46,741 nt of DNA from the NCBI GenBank assembly GCA_902783835.1, contig CACZSN010000020.1, forward strand, positions 1 to 46,741, written 5' to 3'. Numbering within the stretch: the stretch's first letter is position 1; each line of letters starts with the position of its first letter. The DNA is from an uncultured bacterium (GTDB taxonomy: Bacteria; Cyanobacteriota; Vampirovibrionia; Gastranaerophilales; Gastranaerophilaceae). Below the pieces are notes generated by a model. It saw only the letters and a program-made list of their open reading frames with translations. It was not told the origin of the DNA and made no database searches. Position numbers and translations under genes: made by a program. Shown here in pieces: positions 1 through 8,705 of the stretch.

Positions 1-1
1 A

Positions 2-64
2 GTGAAACGGAGCCGGACTCCAATTAAAACCAAGCTGCGTGAAAGTTCCAAAATAACTGAATAA
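2..64 (+). CDS. possible 3' end of a truncated coding region
   Basis: One frame stays open from the window edge to a TAA at 62-64 and would encode a basic 20-residue C-terminus ending in SSKITE. It is cut by the window boundary, so no family can be assigned. It stops 8 bases before the tRNA. The codons include CGG and AGC, less AT-rich than the rest of the window, so this may equally be non-coding tRNA-flanking sequence. Confidence 0.2.
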   Translation: MKRSRTPIKTKLRESSKITE

Positions 65-72
65 TCTAAAAT

Positions 73-146
<74 letters not shown>

Positions 147-229
147 TTTTTTTTTGCGTTTTTTGATTATTATTCAGTTTGAGGGGTATATTGTAAAGAA
201 ATGTAAATATTTAATCAATAAGTGTACTT

Positions 230-256
230 TTTACATTTAATATGTGCTAATATAAT
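230..256 (+). promoter_or_regulatory. candidate promoter for a small RNA
   Basis: A TTTACA box at 230-235 and a TATAAT box at 251-256 are separated by 15 bases, shorter than the ideal 17. A TG at 245-246 could act as an extended -10 for an alternative TAATAT box at 248-253. No open reading frame follows before the terminator at 377-400. Confidence 0.4.
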
Positions 257-259
257 AAG

Positions 260-400
260 TGTAAGAGACACAATTAAACAAGATTTAACAACCCTAATTA
301 ACTAAAAACACAACAGACACACAAACACACAACATAATAAAAATCGCCCGTAAGGGCAGTTCTTATAAGACTATACGACCCGACAGGGTCTTTTTTTTTT
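260..400 (+). ncRNA. candidate small non-coding RNA ending in an intrinsic terminator
   Basis: The stretch has no plausible reading frame. It starts just after promoter-like boxes, runs through a G-poor, CA-rich single-stranded tract (about 299-332), then a small hairpin GCCC-GTAA-GGGC at 346-357, and ends in a hairpin GACCC-GACA-GGGTC at 377-390 followed by ten T residues. This is the layout of a trans-acting small RNA, or of a terminated tRNA-region transcript. I do not recognise a known family. Confidence 0.4.
377..400 (+). terminator. Rho-independent terminator
   Basis: Five-base-pair stem GACCC/GGGTC with loop GACA, followed by ten T residues. It closes plus-strand transcription from the tRNA or the candidate small RNA and lies just beyond the stop of the minus-strand gene at 408. 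Confidence 0.8.
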
Positions 401-407
401 GCAAAAA

Positions 408-644
408 TTATAATAGAGAATCTATTTCTGTTTTTCTTGAGTCGAGTAGATTTTTGGAAATTGTTTTAATGGCAAAGACCAAAGAGAGCATTTCTTCGCA
501 TTGTTCACGATTAGCTTCAAAGAAATCCCAATCGTTATTTGCTTTTTCGAAAATCAAATTCGAGAGCAATTTAATCGTTGACAACGGGGTGTATAATTCT
601 GACAAATAGTCTTCAAAATCATCATTATTGTTATTTATTTTCAA
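408..644 (-). CDS. small protein of unknown function (78 aa)
   Basis: I do not recognise this protein. It is acidic and probably all helical, with an N-terminal run of Asn/Asp residues and no Cys pair, signal peptide or membrane segment. The start is a TTG at 644, preceded by a weak AGAAAGA ribosome binding site; no ATG lies early in the frame. It is divergently transcribed from the XRE-type regulator at 733, so the two may share a regulated intergenic region of about 90 bases. That layout is common in small regulator or toxin-antitoxin-like modules and prophage remnants, but nothing in the protein itself shows such a role. Confidence 0.5.
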   Translation of the reverse strand: MKINNNNDDFEDYLSELYTPLSTIKLLSNLIFEKANNDWDFFEANREQCEEMLSLVFAIKTISKNLLDSRKTEIDSLL

Positions 645-732
645 AATATTTATCTTTCTGTAATACTTTAATACTCAACATGGGTATTTTATTACGTTGC
701 TTATATTATGTCAAATGTTTATTATAATACTC

Positions 733-948
733 ATGATAAACAAAAAATTGGGTTTAAAAGTTAAAATTGAGCGAATTAAGAAAAATTTATCCCAAGAAAA
801 GCTTGCTGAATTAGCGGACATAGACAGGGGAACATTGAGCAAGATTGAACGCGGAGTAATTTCGCCAACGATAGCAACTCTATACAAACTTTCCACAGCA
901 TTTAAAATTAAAATATCAGATTTGGTCGATATTGATGAGACAGATTAG
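733..948 (+). CDS. XRE-family helix-turn-helix regulator (71 aa)
   Basis: A small DNA-binding protein consisting of a single Cro/C1-type helix-turn-helix domain. Typical family signatures are visible: LSQEKLAELADI, then LSKIERG, SPT and TLYKLSTAF, ending in ISDLVDIDETD. No sensory or multimerisation domain is attached, so it is probably a dimeric repressor or the antitoxin-like half of a module. I chose the ATG at 733 because the upstream extension is hydrophobic and unlike the family N-terminus. A TATAAT sequence at 723-728 sits only four bases before this ATG, so the message may lack a leader. It is divergent from the 78-aa gene at 408-644. Confidence 0.85.
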   Translation: MINKKLGLKVKIERIKKNLSQEKLAELADIDRGTLSKIERGVISPTIATLYKLSTAFKIKISDLVDIDETD

Positions 949-1439
949 TTGTGTGTTATATTTTTAGGTTTTAATAATTATATAGTTCATAAAAAGTCGG
1001 TTGAAATTTTCCGAAAAATTCGGCGGAATATTTTTCACGCAAAGGCTTAAAAAAGTTTTTATTATTGAATTTTTAGCAAAGAAATTTATTAGCGAAAAAT
1101 TATTTTTGCACTCCAAATTGAGAAATATTTTCAGATAGACGGAGAAGGTACAAATTTTGTATCAGAAATCCAAAAAGCTTATGTCAAAAGGATTTTGTCT
1201 TACCGAGGCATTTGTAAAGTATTTGAAATAATTCAGAGAAGTTAAAAATTGTTAACGTGAAAAAATCTTAAATTGGGGGACATTATTTAAAATAAACAAG
1301 AAATATTTATTTTATTTTTAAAGAAAATATATTTTTATTTGTTGATTTTTAAAAGTATCTTATTGAGCAGGGGGGCAATTTTTCGGGGAATTGTAAATTG
1401 AAAATCGTAGTTTATAGTGGGAGAAAGAGGGGATGAACT
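949..1439. other. 491-base non-coding gap
   Basis: No convincing gene is present on either strand. A hairpin CCGAA-AAA-TTCGG lies at 1011-1023 without a clean T-run. A near-palindrome of 17 bases, from GGTACAAA to TTTGTATC (1147-1163), looks like a regulator operator. The end holds the response-regulator promoter. Base composition is very AT-rich, consistent with a decayed gene or a long regulatory region. Confidence 0.6.
1391..1432 (+). promoter_or_regulatory. promoter and ribosome binding site of the response regulator
   Basis: TTGTAA at 1391-1396 and TATAGT at 1413-1418 have a 16-base spacer. A strong Shine-Dalgarno AAGAGGGG at 1425-1432 lies seven bases before the ATG at 1440. The predicted leader is short. 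Confidence 0.55.
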
Positions 1440-2105
1440 ATGAACAAACCGATTAGTTTAATGTTAGCAGAAGATCATAAACTTATGAGAGTGGGGTTAA
1501 AGACTCTTTTTGAAGAGGATGGAGCATTCAAAGTTATTACCGAGGCATCTTGCGGAAAAGAGGCGGTCGAAAAAGCGTTAATTCACAAGCCGGATGTAGT
1601 ATTGATGGACATAGGGTTTGCGGATATAAACGGAATTAAGGCGACGAAGGCAATTTTGGAGAAGAATCCGAAGTTGAAGGTAATAATTTTGACGTCGCAT
1701 ACGGATGCAAATGAGGTTACATCAGCACTTTCGCTTGGTGTGTATGCGTATGTAATAAAAGATATTAATACGGAAATTTTAAAAATGGTAATAAAATCGG
1801 TCAATGACGGGGCGGTTTGGCTTGATCCGCATATTGTGCCGGCAATAAGGGAAAAAGGCGGTTCGACAATACCCGTTAAGCAAACGGGTCGTGCGGCATT
1901 TCGCTCACAGCACGCTAATTTGACGGAACGTGAGTATGAGGTGTTGAAGCTTGTCGTGGACGGCAAATCGAACAATGATATTGCCAATTTGCTCAGTATA
2001 AGCGAACATACTGCAAAGGCGCATGTTTGCAGCATTATACAAAAGTTGGTAGTCGATGACAGAACTCAGGCTGCCGTCAAAGCATTAAAAGAAGGGTTAG
2101 TTTAA
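1440..2105 (+). CDS. NarL/FixJ-type two-component response regulator (221 aa)
   Basis: The N-terminal receiver domain (about 5-120) has the acidic pair E11/D12, phospho-acceptor D57 in LMDIG, T85 in ILTS and K107 in YVIK. A basic linker follows, and a LuxR-type helix-turn-helix occupies about 158-221 (LTEREYEVLKLVVDGKSNND). It is a phosphorylation-controlled transcription factor. No histidine kinase is encoded beside it, so its partner lies elsewhere. It stands alone between a 490-base gap and dprA, with its own promoter. The targets cannot be read from the sequence. Confidence 0.92.
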   Translation: MNKPISLMLAEDHKLMRVGLKTLFEEDGAFKVITEASCGKEAVEKALIHKPDVVLMDIGFADINGIKATKAILEKNPKLKVIILTSHTDANEVTSALSLGVYAYVIKDINTEILKMVIKSVNDGAVWLDPHIVPAIREKGGSTIPVKQTGRAAFRSQHANLTEREYEVLKLVVDGKSNNDIANLLSISEHTAKAHVCSIIQKLVVDDRTQAAVKALKEGLV

Positions 2106-2110
2106 GCAGA

Positions 2111-2140
2111 TTGCAAAAATATAAGGTTTTATGATACTAT
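2111..2140 (+). promoter_or_regulatory. promoter of the dprA-topA-aroE operon
   Basis: TTGCAA at 2111-2116 and TACTAT at 2135-2140 are separated by 18 bases, 20 bases before the dprA ATG. Fits a vegetative sigma-70-type promoter. Confidence 0.5.
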
Positions 2141-2159
2141 CCGATTAAGAGATTAGGTC

Positions 2160-3263
2160 ATGTTAATAAACCATAAATTTTATGTAGCTTTTGCTTCTAA
2201 TGAATCTTTCGGAAGTCGCATCGTTAAAAAATTATACGATATTACGGGCGACATTCAATCAGCATGGGAATGTGACCTGTCTGTTCTTTACAAAATTGAG
2301 GGTATAACTCCTCAAAAAGCAGACAATTTTTTGAGAATAAGAGATAAAATTAATCCCGATGAAGAACTTGAAAAGCTTGAAGAATCGGGAATTTCTTTGC
2401 TTACGTACGATGATATGGATTATCCGGAACTTTTGTCACAAATCCCTGACCCGCCTATGTGGCTTTATTTTCAAGGCAATCGAGAATTGTTTAAGTCGAA
2501 ATATAATGTTGCTGTGGTAGGTTCAAGAAAATGTTCCGCAACCGGTCGTGCTACGCTTACAAAAATTCTTGGAGAATATAAAAATTCTAATCTTTGCATC
2601 GTTTCTGGACTTGCTCTCGGAATTGACGCAACGGCTCATCAGGCGGCATTGGACAATAATCTTGCCACAATTGCGGTCTTGGGTTCGGGATTGAAAAAGG
2701 TTTATCCGTCTAAAAATAAAACTTTGTTTAAAAATATCATTGAAAACGACGGTTTAGTTTTGAGTGAATACCCGATTAATGCAGACCCGATTGCCTTTCA
2801 TTTTCCATTGAGAAACAGAATAGTCAGCGGACTTTCGCCCTGTACTTTGGTTGCGGAAGCGGCTCTTAAAAGCGGTGCGTTAATTACAGCAAGATTATGT
2901 CTTGAACAAAACAGAGAATTGATGTGCATTCCCGGAGCAATCTCAAATCCCGCAACAGAGGGTATTTATAAACTTCTCAAAGAAGGTGCCGGAATTGTTA
3001 CTTGCGGTGACGATTTGCTCAATATTATGGGTTGGGATTTGAATAAACGTCAGCCGAGTGAAAAATTTTCGGATGAAAAAAATGAAAATCTTTCCGAAAA
3101 TGAAAACAAAGTTTTAAATGCATTACGTCAAGATTCGTTAACGATTGACGAACTTGCAATCAATACGGGTTTGCAAGCGGACGATTTAATGATAATATTA
3201 ACAGGACTTGAGATAGCAGATTACATAATTCAAACAGAAGGCGGAAATTATTCTGCCGTATAA
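2160..3263 (+). CDS. dprA: DNA-processing protein DprA (367 aa)
   Basis: DprA protects incoming single-stranded DNA during natural transformation and loads RecA onto it. The N-terminal region (about 1-70) resembles the helical SAM/HhH part. The Rossmann-like core follows, with VVGSRKCS, SGLALGIDATAHQAAL, the AVLGSGL segment and FPLRNRIVSGLS. A C-terminal winged helix (about 305-367, LNALRQDSLTIDELA) completes the usual DprA architecture. Length is typical. topA begins 13 bases after the stop; dprA-topA adjacency is common in bacteria and supports both calls. recA is also in this window. Whether the organism is competent cannot be judged from dprA alone. Confidence 0.95.
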   Translation: MLINHKFYVAFASNESFGSRIVKKLYDITGDIQSAWECDLSVLYKIEGITPQKADNFLRIRDKINPDEELEKLEESGISLLTYDDMDYPELLSQIPDPPMWLYFQGNRELFKSKYNVAVVGSRKCSATGRATLTKILGEYKNSNLCIVSGLALGIDATAHQAALDNNLATIAVLGSGLKKVYPSKNKTLFKNIIENDGLVLSEYPINADPIAFHFPLRNRIVSGLSPCTLVAEAALKSGALITARLCLEQNRELMCIPGAISNPATEGIYKLLKEGAGIVTCGDDLLNIMGWDLNKRQPSEKFSDEKNENLSENENKVLNALRQDSLTIDELAINTGLQADDLMIILTGLEIADYIIQTEGGNYSAV

Positions 3264-3275
3264 CGGACAAATAAA

Positions 3276-5630
3276 ATGGCAACAAAAACAAAAGATACAG
3301 AACCTAAAGAAACAAAAACAGCGGCAAAAAAATCAACAGCAAAAAAAACAGCAACTTCCAAAACAACCGCAAAATCAGCCGCAACAAAGAAATCAACGAC
3401 AAAAAAATCTGATAACGGCAAAGCTCTTGTTATCGTAGAGTCTCCTGCCAAAACAAAAACCATCAGAAAAATTTTGGGCGATGAATATGTTATTGAAGCA
3501 AGTTACGGTCATATCAGAGATTTTCCGCCGAAAGTATTGGGTTTTGACGTTGCTGACAATTTTAAACCGACGTTTGAAGTTATTCCCGAAAAAAAACAAG
3601 TTGTTAAAAAACTCAATGACCTTGCAAAATCTTGTGCAAAAGTCTATCTCGCATCCGATCCTGACCGCGAAGGAGAAGCAATTGCGTGGCACGTAAGAGA
3701 GGTTCTTGACGTTCCCGACAGCAAAATTTTCAGAATAGAATTTAACGAAATTACCCCAAAAGCAATTACACATGCTGTGGAAAATTTCCGAAATATTGAC
3801 TATCAGAAAGTTAAAGCTCAACAAACAAGACAAATTCTTGACCGACTTGTAGGTTACAAAATCAGTCCCGTATTGTGGGAAAAATTGCGTAATAACAGAC
3901 TTTCGGCAGGTCGTGTCCAAAGTGTTGCCCTTCGTATGATTTGCGAACGCGAGGATTTGATTGATGCGTTTGTTCCTGAAGAATATTGGACAATTTCGGC
4001 AGATTTTGAAAAAGATAAAAAAACTTATTCTGCGGAATTGGTAAAATATTTGGGTAAAAAAATCGAAATTAAATCGGAAGATGAAAGTAATAATATTGTA
4101 AATTATCTTCAAAATCCTGATTTGAAGTACGTTACGGATAAAATCACAAAGAAAAATTCCGTGAAAAAACCGCAACCGCCTTTCATTACCTCAACTTTGC
4201 AACGTGAAGCAAGTAATAAACTTTCGTACGGTGTTGCAAAAACAATGCAAATTGCACAGAAGTTGTATGAAGGTATCGATATCGGGCAAGACGGTCCGAC
4301 AGGTTTGATTACTTATATGAGAACCGATTCAGTTCGTGTTTCCGACGATGCAAGAGATGCGGCAAAAGATTACATCGTAAATAATTTCGGAGAAAAATAT
4401 TATCCTTCAACTCCCAATGTTTATACGAAAGGCAATAATAAACAGGTTCAAGATGCTCACGAAGCAATCAGACCTACTTATCTCGCAAAAACCCCCGATA
4501 GCGTGAAAAAATATCTCACGAGCGAACAATATCGACTTTATAAATTGATTTGGGAAAGATTTATGGCTTCTCAATGTGCAAATGCTTCTGTTGAAAATAC
4601 TTCAATTGAAATTGTCGCAGGAGATTACACATTCCGCTTGGGTGCTTCAAAGTTGCTTTTCGACGGCTTTTTGAAAGTTTACACCGACTCCGAGGATACT
4701 CAGGAATACTCGGAACTTCCCGATTTTAAACAGGGTGAAACTCAAAAGTTGAAAAAACTTAATCCGAAACAACATTTTACTCAACCCCCTTCAAGATTTA
4801 GTGAAGCTTCTCTCGTTAAAGCTCTTGAAGAATACGGAATCGGTCGTCCGAGTACTTATGCCCCGATTATTTCTAAAATCCAAACAAAAGGTTATGTCGA
4901 AAAAGTTGAAAAAGCTTTGAAACCGACTATTTTGGGAAAAACAGTATCAACTCAATTGACAAAATATTTTAAAGAAATTGTCGATTATGATTTTACTGCG
5001 GGCATGGAAGCAAAACTTGATGAAATTGCGGAAGATAAACTTGTTTGGACGGATGTTTTGAAAGATTTTTATGAACCGTTCGTCAAAATTGTAAATTCCG
5101 CAAGAGAAAATATGGAACGAATAGTAATCGATTCCGGCAAGACTTGTCCAAATTGCGGAAAACCGCTTGTAGTAAGAACAAGCAGATGGGGAACACAATT
5201 CTTGGGCTGTTCGGGATATCCGGAGTGCAAAACAATGTTGCCGTTAAATGCAGACACAACGCAGCCGACAGAACAACCGGTAGATGAAAAATGTGAAAAA
5301 TGCGGCGGCGATATGATTGCGAAGGTAGGACCTTACGGACCTTATCACGAATGTACCGTTTGCAAAAACAGGAAAAGCGTTCAAAAAACAATCGGTGTAA
5401 AATGCCCGAAATGCGGGGGCGACATCATTGTTCGCAAATCAAAACGCGGAAGAATTTTCTACGGCTGCAACAAGTACCCCAATTGCGATTTCGTATCTTG
5501 GGACGAACCCATTGACGAAAAATGCCCCGAATGCGGTTCGATTTTGGTCAAAAAAGTTACTAAAAAATCAGAAAAACATCTTTGTTCAAACAAAGAATGT
5601 TCTTATGTAAAGGAAATAAAAAATGATTAA
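3276..5630 (+). CDS. topA: DNA topoisomerase I (784 aa)
   Basis: A type IA topoisomerase that relaxes negative supercoils through a 5'-phosphotyrosine intermediate. After a Lys/Thr/Ala-rich tail of about 47 residues, the Toprim domain starts at KALVIVESPAKT and contains SDPDREGEA (D128, D130, E132). The catalytic tyrosine is Y347 in GLITYMRTDS. The C-terminus carries four Cys4 zinc-ribbon repeats, beginning CPNCGK, CEKCGG, CPKCGG and CPECGS. The basic tail is low-complexity and probably disordered; it may add nonspecific DNA affinity. The gene is 13 bases downstream of dprA and overlaps aroE by 8 bases, so the three are one operon. Confidence 0.97.
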   Translation: MATKTKDTEPKETKTAAKKSTAKKTATSKTTAKSAATKKSTTKKSDNGKALVIVESPAKTKTIRKILGDEYVIEASYGHIRDFPPKVLGFDVADNFKPTFEVIPEKKQVVKKLNDLAKSCAKVYLASDPDREGEAIAWHVREVLDVPDSKIFRIEFNEITPKAITHAVENFRNIDYQKVKAQQTRQILDRLVGYKISPVLWEKLRNNRLSAGRVQSVALRMICEREDLIDAFVPEEYWTISADFEKDKKTYSAELVKYLGKKIEIKSEDESNNIVNYLQNPDLKYVTDKITKKNSVKKPQPPFITSTLQREASNKLSYGVAKTMQIAQKLYEGIDIGQDGPTGLITYMRTDSVRVSDDARDAAKDYIVNNFGEKYYPSTPNVYTKGNNKQVQDAHEAIRPTYLAKTPDSVKKYLTSEQYRLYKLIWERFMASQCANASVENTSIEIVAGDYTFRLGASKLLFDGFLKVYTDSEDTQEYSELPDFKQGETQKLKKLNPKQHFTQPPSRFSEASLVKALEEYGIGRPSTYAPIISKIQTKGYVEKVEKALKPTILGKTVSTQLTKYFKEIVDYDFTAGMEAKLDEIAEDKLVWTDVLKDFYEPFVKIVNSARENMERIVIDSGKTCPNCGKPLVVRTSRWGTQFLGCSGYPECKTMLPLNADTTQPTEQPVDEKCEKCGGDMIAKVGPYGPYHECTVCKNRKSVQKTIGVKCPKCGGDIIVRKSKRGRIFYGCNKYPNCDFVSWDEPIDEKCPECGSILVKKVTKKSEKHLCSNKECSYVKEIKND

Positions 5631-6462
5631 AACAGCACTGTTAGGTCATCCGCTCGGTCACTCCCTTTCAGGGGCAATCCACACGGCGGGTTATAAATCT
5701 GTGGGTTTGGACGGAAAATATGACGTTATTGACGTTCCGCCCGAAAAACTTAAAGAAACAATTGAACGACTCAAAAAAGAAGGCTATTCAGGATTTAATG
5801 TAACAATTCCTTATAAGGTTGATGTAAAAAAACAATTGAGTCTTTGGGATATGCTTGTTGATTATGCCGGTTGTACAAATTGCGTTAAAATTAAACCGAA
5901 CGGCGAAATGTACGGTTATAACACCGATATCTACGGATTTACTGAAGCAATTCCCGAAGAAATGAGAGCAAAGTTAGAAGGCAAAAAGGCTCTTGTTTTG
6001 GGTAACGGAGGGGCAGCTCGAGCAGTTGCTGTCGCACTTGTTATGATGAAAGTTGCAAATATTGATTTCCGTGTAAGAAGTCTTGAAAAATCCGCGGAAT
6101 TAAAAGGTTTGATGGATACAAAGTTCAAAAAAACCACCTGCCGTATGGTTCAAACATTGACGGATGTTTCGGAATATTCAATTATTGTTAATACAACTCC
6201 TCTCGGCACAACGGGCGAAAATAAAGACAAAATGCCGATTGCAACCTCTTTGCTTGAAAAGGCAAATAAATCGGCAATAATCTACGATTTGGTTTATAAT
6301 CCGACGGAAACTTTATACCTCAAAACGGCTAAAGACTTGGGATTATACACAATCGGCGGACTTGATATGCTTGTTTATCAGGCACAAAAAGCATTCAAAA
6401 TCTTTACGGGAAAAGAACCTGATTTTGAACAAATGAAAAATGCCGCTTTGAGATATTTGTAA
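5623..6462 (+). CDS. aroE: shikimate dehydrogenase (279 aa)
   Basis: Reduces 3-dehydroshikimate to shikimate with NADPH in the chorismate pathway. The substrate-binding N-terminal part shows GHPLGHSLSG, with the two serines of the SxS motif, then GFNVTIPYK with the catalytic lysine and GYNTDIYGF with the conserved aspartate. The NADP-binding half contains VLGNGGAARAV and NTTPLGT. Its ATG lies inside the last codons of topA and has an AAAGGA ribosome binding site, so translation is probably coupled. No other aromatic-pathway gene is adjacent; trpB is 28 kb away. Confidence 0.96.
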   Translation: MIKTALLGHPLGHSLSGAIHTAGYKSVGLDGKYDVIDVPPEKLKETIERLKKEGYSGFNVTIPYKVDVKKQLSLWDMLVDYAGCTNCVKIKPNGEMYGYNTDIYGFTEAIPEEMRAKLEGKKALVLGNGGAARAVAVALVMMKVANIDFRVRSLEKSAELKGLMDTKFKKTTCRMVQTLTDVSEYSIIVNTTPLGTTGENKDKMPIATSLLEKANKSAIIYDLVYNPTETLYLKTAKDLGLYTIGGLDMLVYQAQKAFKIFTGKEPDFEQMKNAALRYL

Positions 6463-6495
6463 CGCAAAAGATAAGTAAAACTTTAACAAGACCTA

Positions 6496-7500
6496 CTATT
6501 TAACGAGCAGGTTTTTGTTTTTCAATTTATTTTCCCACTTGTAAGCTGTTTCAATGCAGTCGTGTAAAGATTTTGCGGGTATCCAGCCGAGAATATTTTT
6601 TGCTTTTGTATTATCGGCGACCAAAACTGCCGTATCTCCGTCACGACGGGGTTTCATTTCTACGGCTACTGCTTTTCCGACAACATTTTCGCAAACGGAA
6701 AATACTTCTTTAACAGTGTTTCCTTCTTTTGTTCCAAGATTGAAAAAGTCTGTTTTTCCGCCATTTTCGAGATATTTTAATGCAAGAAGGTGTGCATTTG
6801 CCAAATCTTCGACGTTGATGTAGTCCCGAACACACGTTCCGTCTTTTGTTTCGTAGTCATTACCATACATTTCAAAAGTTTTTCCGCCATTGAACGTTGA
6901 TTTCAAAATATTTGGAATTAAATGGGTTTCGGGTTCGTGCCATTCTCCGATAATTGTGTCGGAATTTGCTCCTGCAACGTTGAAATAACGCAATCTGACT
7001 GATTTTAAACCATACGCTTTGTCATAATCGTCCATAATTTTTTCGATAAATAATTTTGTTCTTCCGTAAGTATTTATCGGATTTTGAGGATGATTTTCGT
7101 CAATCGGAAGATATTCCGGATTTCCGTAAGTTGCCGCCGTTGATGAGAAAACAATTTTTTTAACATTGTTTTCAAGCATTGTTTTGAGAAGATTTAACGA
7201 ACCGCAAACGTTGTTAATATAATATTTTTGGGGATTTATGACTGATTCTCCGACTTGAGAATAAGCTGCAAAATGCAAAACCGCATCAATTTTTTTGTTT
7301 TCAAAAACACTGCTTATGCTGTCATAATCGGTCAAATCACCGTGAACAAATTCAACGTTTCCGCATTTTTTCAAAGTATTAACGGTTTCAATATGCCCTG
7401 TGGATAAATTGTCAAAAATCAATACATCATAAGAATTTTTGAGCAATTCCAAAACACAATGACTGCCTACATAACCTGCACCGCCGGTAACTAAAATCAT
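6496..7500 (-). CDS. galE: UDP-glucose 4-epimerase (334 aa)
   Basis: Interconverts UDP-glucose and UDP-galactose using tightly bound NAD. It is an extended short-chain dehydrogenase. GGAGYVGSH at residues 6-14 is the dinucleotide motif, followed by IFDNLSTG, FSSTAATYG and the catalytic YGRTK. Length is typical. The start at 7500 has an AGGAG ribosome binding site that includes the stop codon of the upstream radical SAM gene, eight bases away, so the two genes are co-transcribed. The pairing suggests supply of an activated sugar for an envelope or capsule glycan, though the step done by the radical SAM enzyme is unknown. Confidence 0.95.
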   Translation of the reverse strand: MILVTGGAGYVGSHCVLELLKNSYDVLIFDNLSTGHIETVNTLKKCGNVEFVHGDLTDYDSISSVFENKKIDAVLHFAAYSQVGESVINPQKYYINNVCGSLNLLKTMLENNVKKIVFSSTAATYGNPEYLPIDENHPQNPINTYGRTKLFIEKIMDDYDKAYGLKSVRLRYFNVAGANSDTIIGEWHEPETHLIPNILKSTFNGGKTFEMYGNDYETKDGTCVRDYINVEDLANAHLLALKYLENGGKTDFFNLGTKEGNTVKEVFSVCENVVGKAVAVEMKPRRDGDTAVLVADNTKAKNILGWIPAKSLHDCIETAYKWENKLKNKNLLVK

Positions 7501-7508
7501 TTTTTCTC

Positions 7509-8543
7509 CTAATCGTCAATTATGTTTTCCGTAACTTCACCTTCCACGATAGTTTTGATTGTGAAAATTTCTCCGTATAACGAAGTTACAATTCCTCTTT
7601 TTGCAGATTCTTTTTTTGTAAATTCAATCAAATCATAAAGGTGTAACGTTGTATTTTCCGGCGAACGAGGCATGTCTTTTTGTTTGTATGCAAGTTCCGT
7701 ATTGTTTACAATCCAGTTAAAATCGAGGTTTAAAATTACGGATATAATACCCAATTCTTTGCACATGTCGAGCCATTCCACGATGAATTCTTCGGTATCG
7801 TTGACTCCCGGAACCATTATGTATTTAGCTCTCATGGCATTTGGTTTTACGCATTGAGCGGCAGCGTATTTGCGGAGAGTTTCTTTTACTCGGTCAAATT
7901 CATCAACTCTTTTTATTTTTTTATATAACTCCCGATTGCCTGAATCTATTGAAGTTAAGACTTTACACTTGCCGTGATGAATTAATTTTGCTACGGTTTC
8001 GGAATATTTGATACCGTTTGTGTGGATTACGACATTTTTAAATCCTTTTTCAAAAATTAATTCCAAAATATCGTCAAATCTTTCGTACATTGTGGGTTCT
8101 CCTCCCGCAAAGTCGAAGATTGTTTCGGGGATGAAAAAGTCATTTTCCATCATATATTTAACAATGCCGTAATAATCATATTTTTTAGTATTCTTTTTCA
8201 GGTAATCATCCGTGCAAAGCGGGCAATAAATACACATCGAATTACATTCCGGCCAAGGGGTAAGAAGGATAAAATCGATGTAATTATCATCATCCCATTC
8301 CTGTTCTTTCAAATGAAAACAATTTTGGCATGTTGAAGGGCATTTGCCTTCTCTAAACATTTGTCTGTGAACCCATTTCTTTTTGAAAAACTCTTCTTTT
8401 GTGAAATTTGTTCCGTCAAAAAAGTCATAAACGACGGGACGTCCGCCAAAATCAAGGTTATGATTGCTACAATGTCTTACAAAATTTTTAAGGTCAAGTA
8501 CAATTTCGTGTTCAATACATTTACAACTTACAAATTTTGCCAT
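7509..8543 (-). CDS. radical SAM protein with two CX3CX2C motifs (344 aa)
   Basis: This carries a radical SAM core: CNSMCIYC at about residues 100-107 would bind the SAM-cleaving [4Fe-4S] cluster, followed by the glycine-rich FAGGEPTMYE segment. Unusually, an N-terminal region rich in Cys and His (SCKC, RHCSNH) ends in a second CX3CX2C, CPSTCQNC at about 74-81, so an auxiliary-cluster domain seems to precede the core rather than follow it. The start is the ATG at 8543, six bases after GGAG; a TTG 12 bases further upstream overlaps that site and is unlikely. It lies eight bases upstream of galE in one operon. The substrate is unknown; a nucleotide-sugar or glycan role is only suggested by context. 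Confidence 0.85.
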   Translation of the reverse strand: MAKFVSCKCIEHEIVLDLKNFVRHCSNHNLDFGGRPVVYDFFDGTNFTKEEFFKKKWVHRQMFREGKCPSTCQNCFHLKEQEWDDDNYIDFILLTPWPECNSMCIYCPLCTDDYLKKNTKKYDYYGIVKYMMENDFFIPETIFDFAGGEPTMYERFDDILELIFEKGFKNVVIHTNGIKYSETVAKLIHHGKCKVLTSIDSGNRELYKKIKRVDEFDRVKETLRKYAAAQCVKPNAMRAKYIMVPGVNDTEEFIVEWLDMCKELGIISVILNLDFNWIVNNTELAYKQKDMPRSPENTTLHLYDLIEFTKKESAKRGIVTSLYGEIFTIKTIVEGEVTENIIDD

Positions 8544-8705
8544 ATAAAACTCCAATCAAAAAGAATATTAATATAATATTATACCCATTTTCTTTTGTAA
8601 ATATTATATTTCCTATTTTCAAAAATCAAAATTGATGTATAATAATAACGGTGCATGTAATTTTGCTATCATATTATTTTTTTGAGAGTAAAAAAAGAGG
8701 TTTAA

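Noticed and set aside
3393..4175. Long minus-strand frame inside topA
   Set aside because: Shadow of a conserved topoisomerase; composition (Phe, Ile, Arg) is typical of antisense frames in AT-rich genes.
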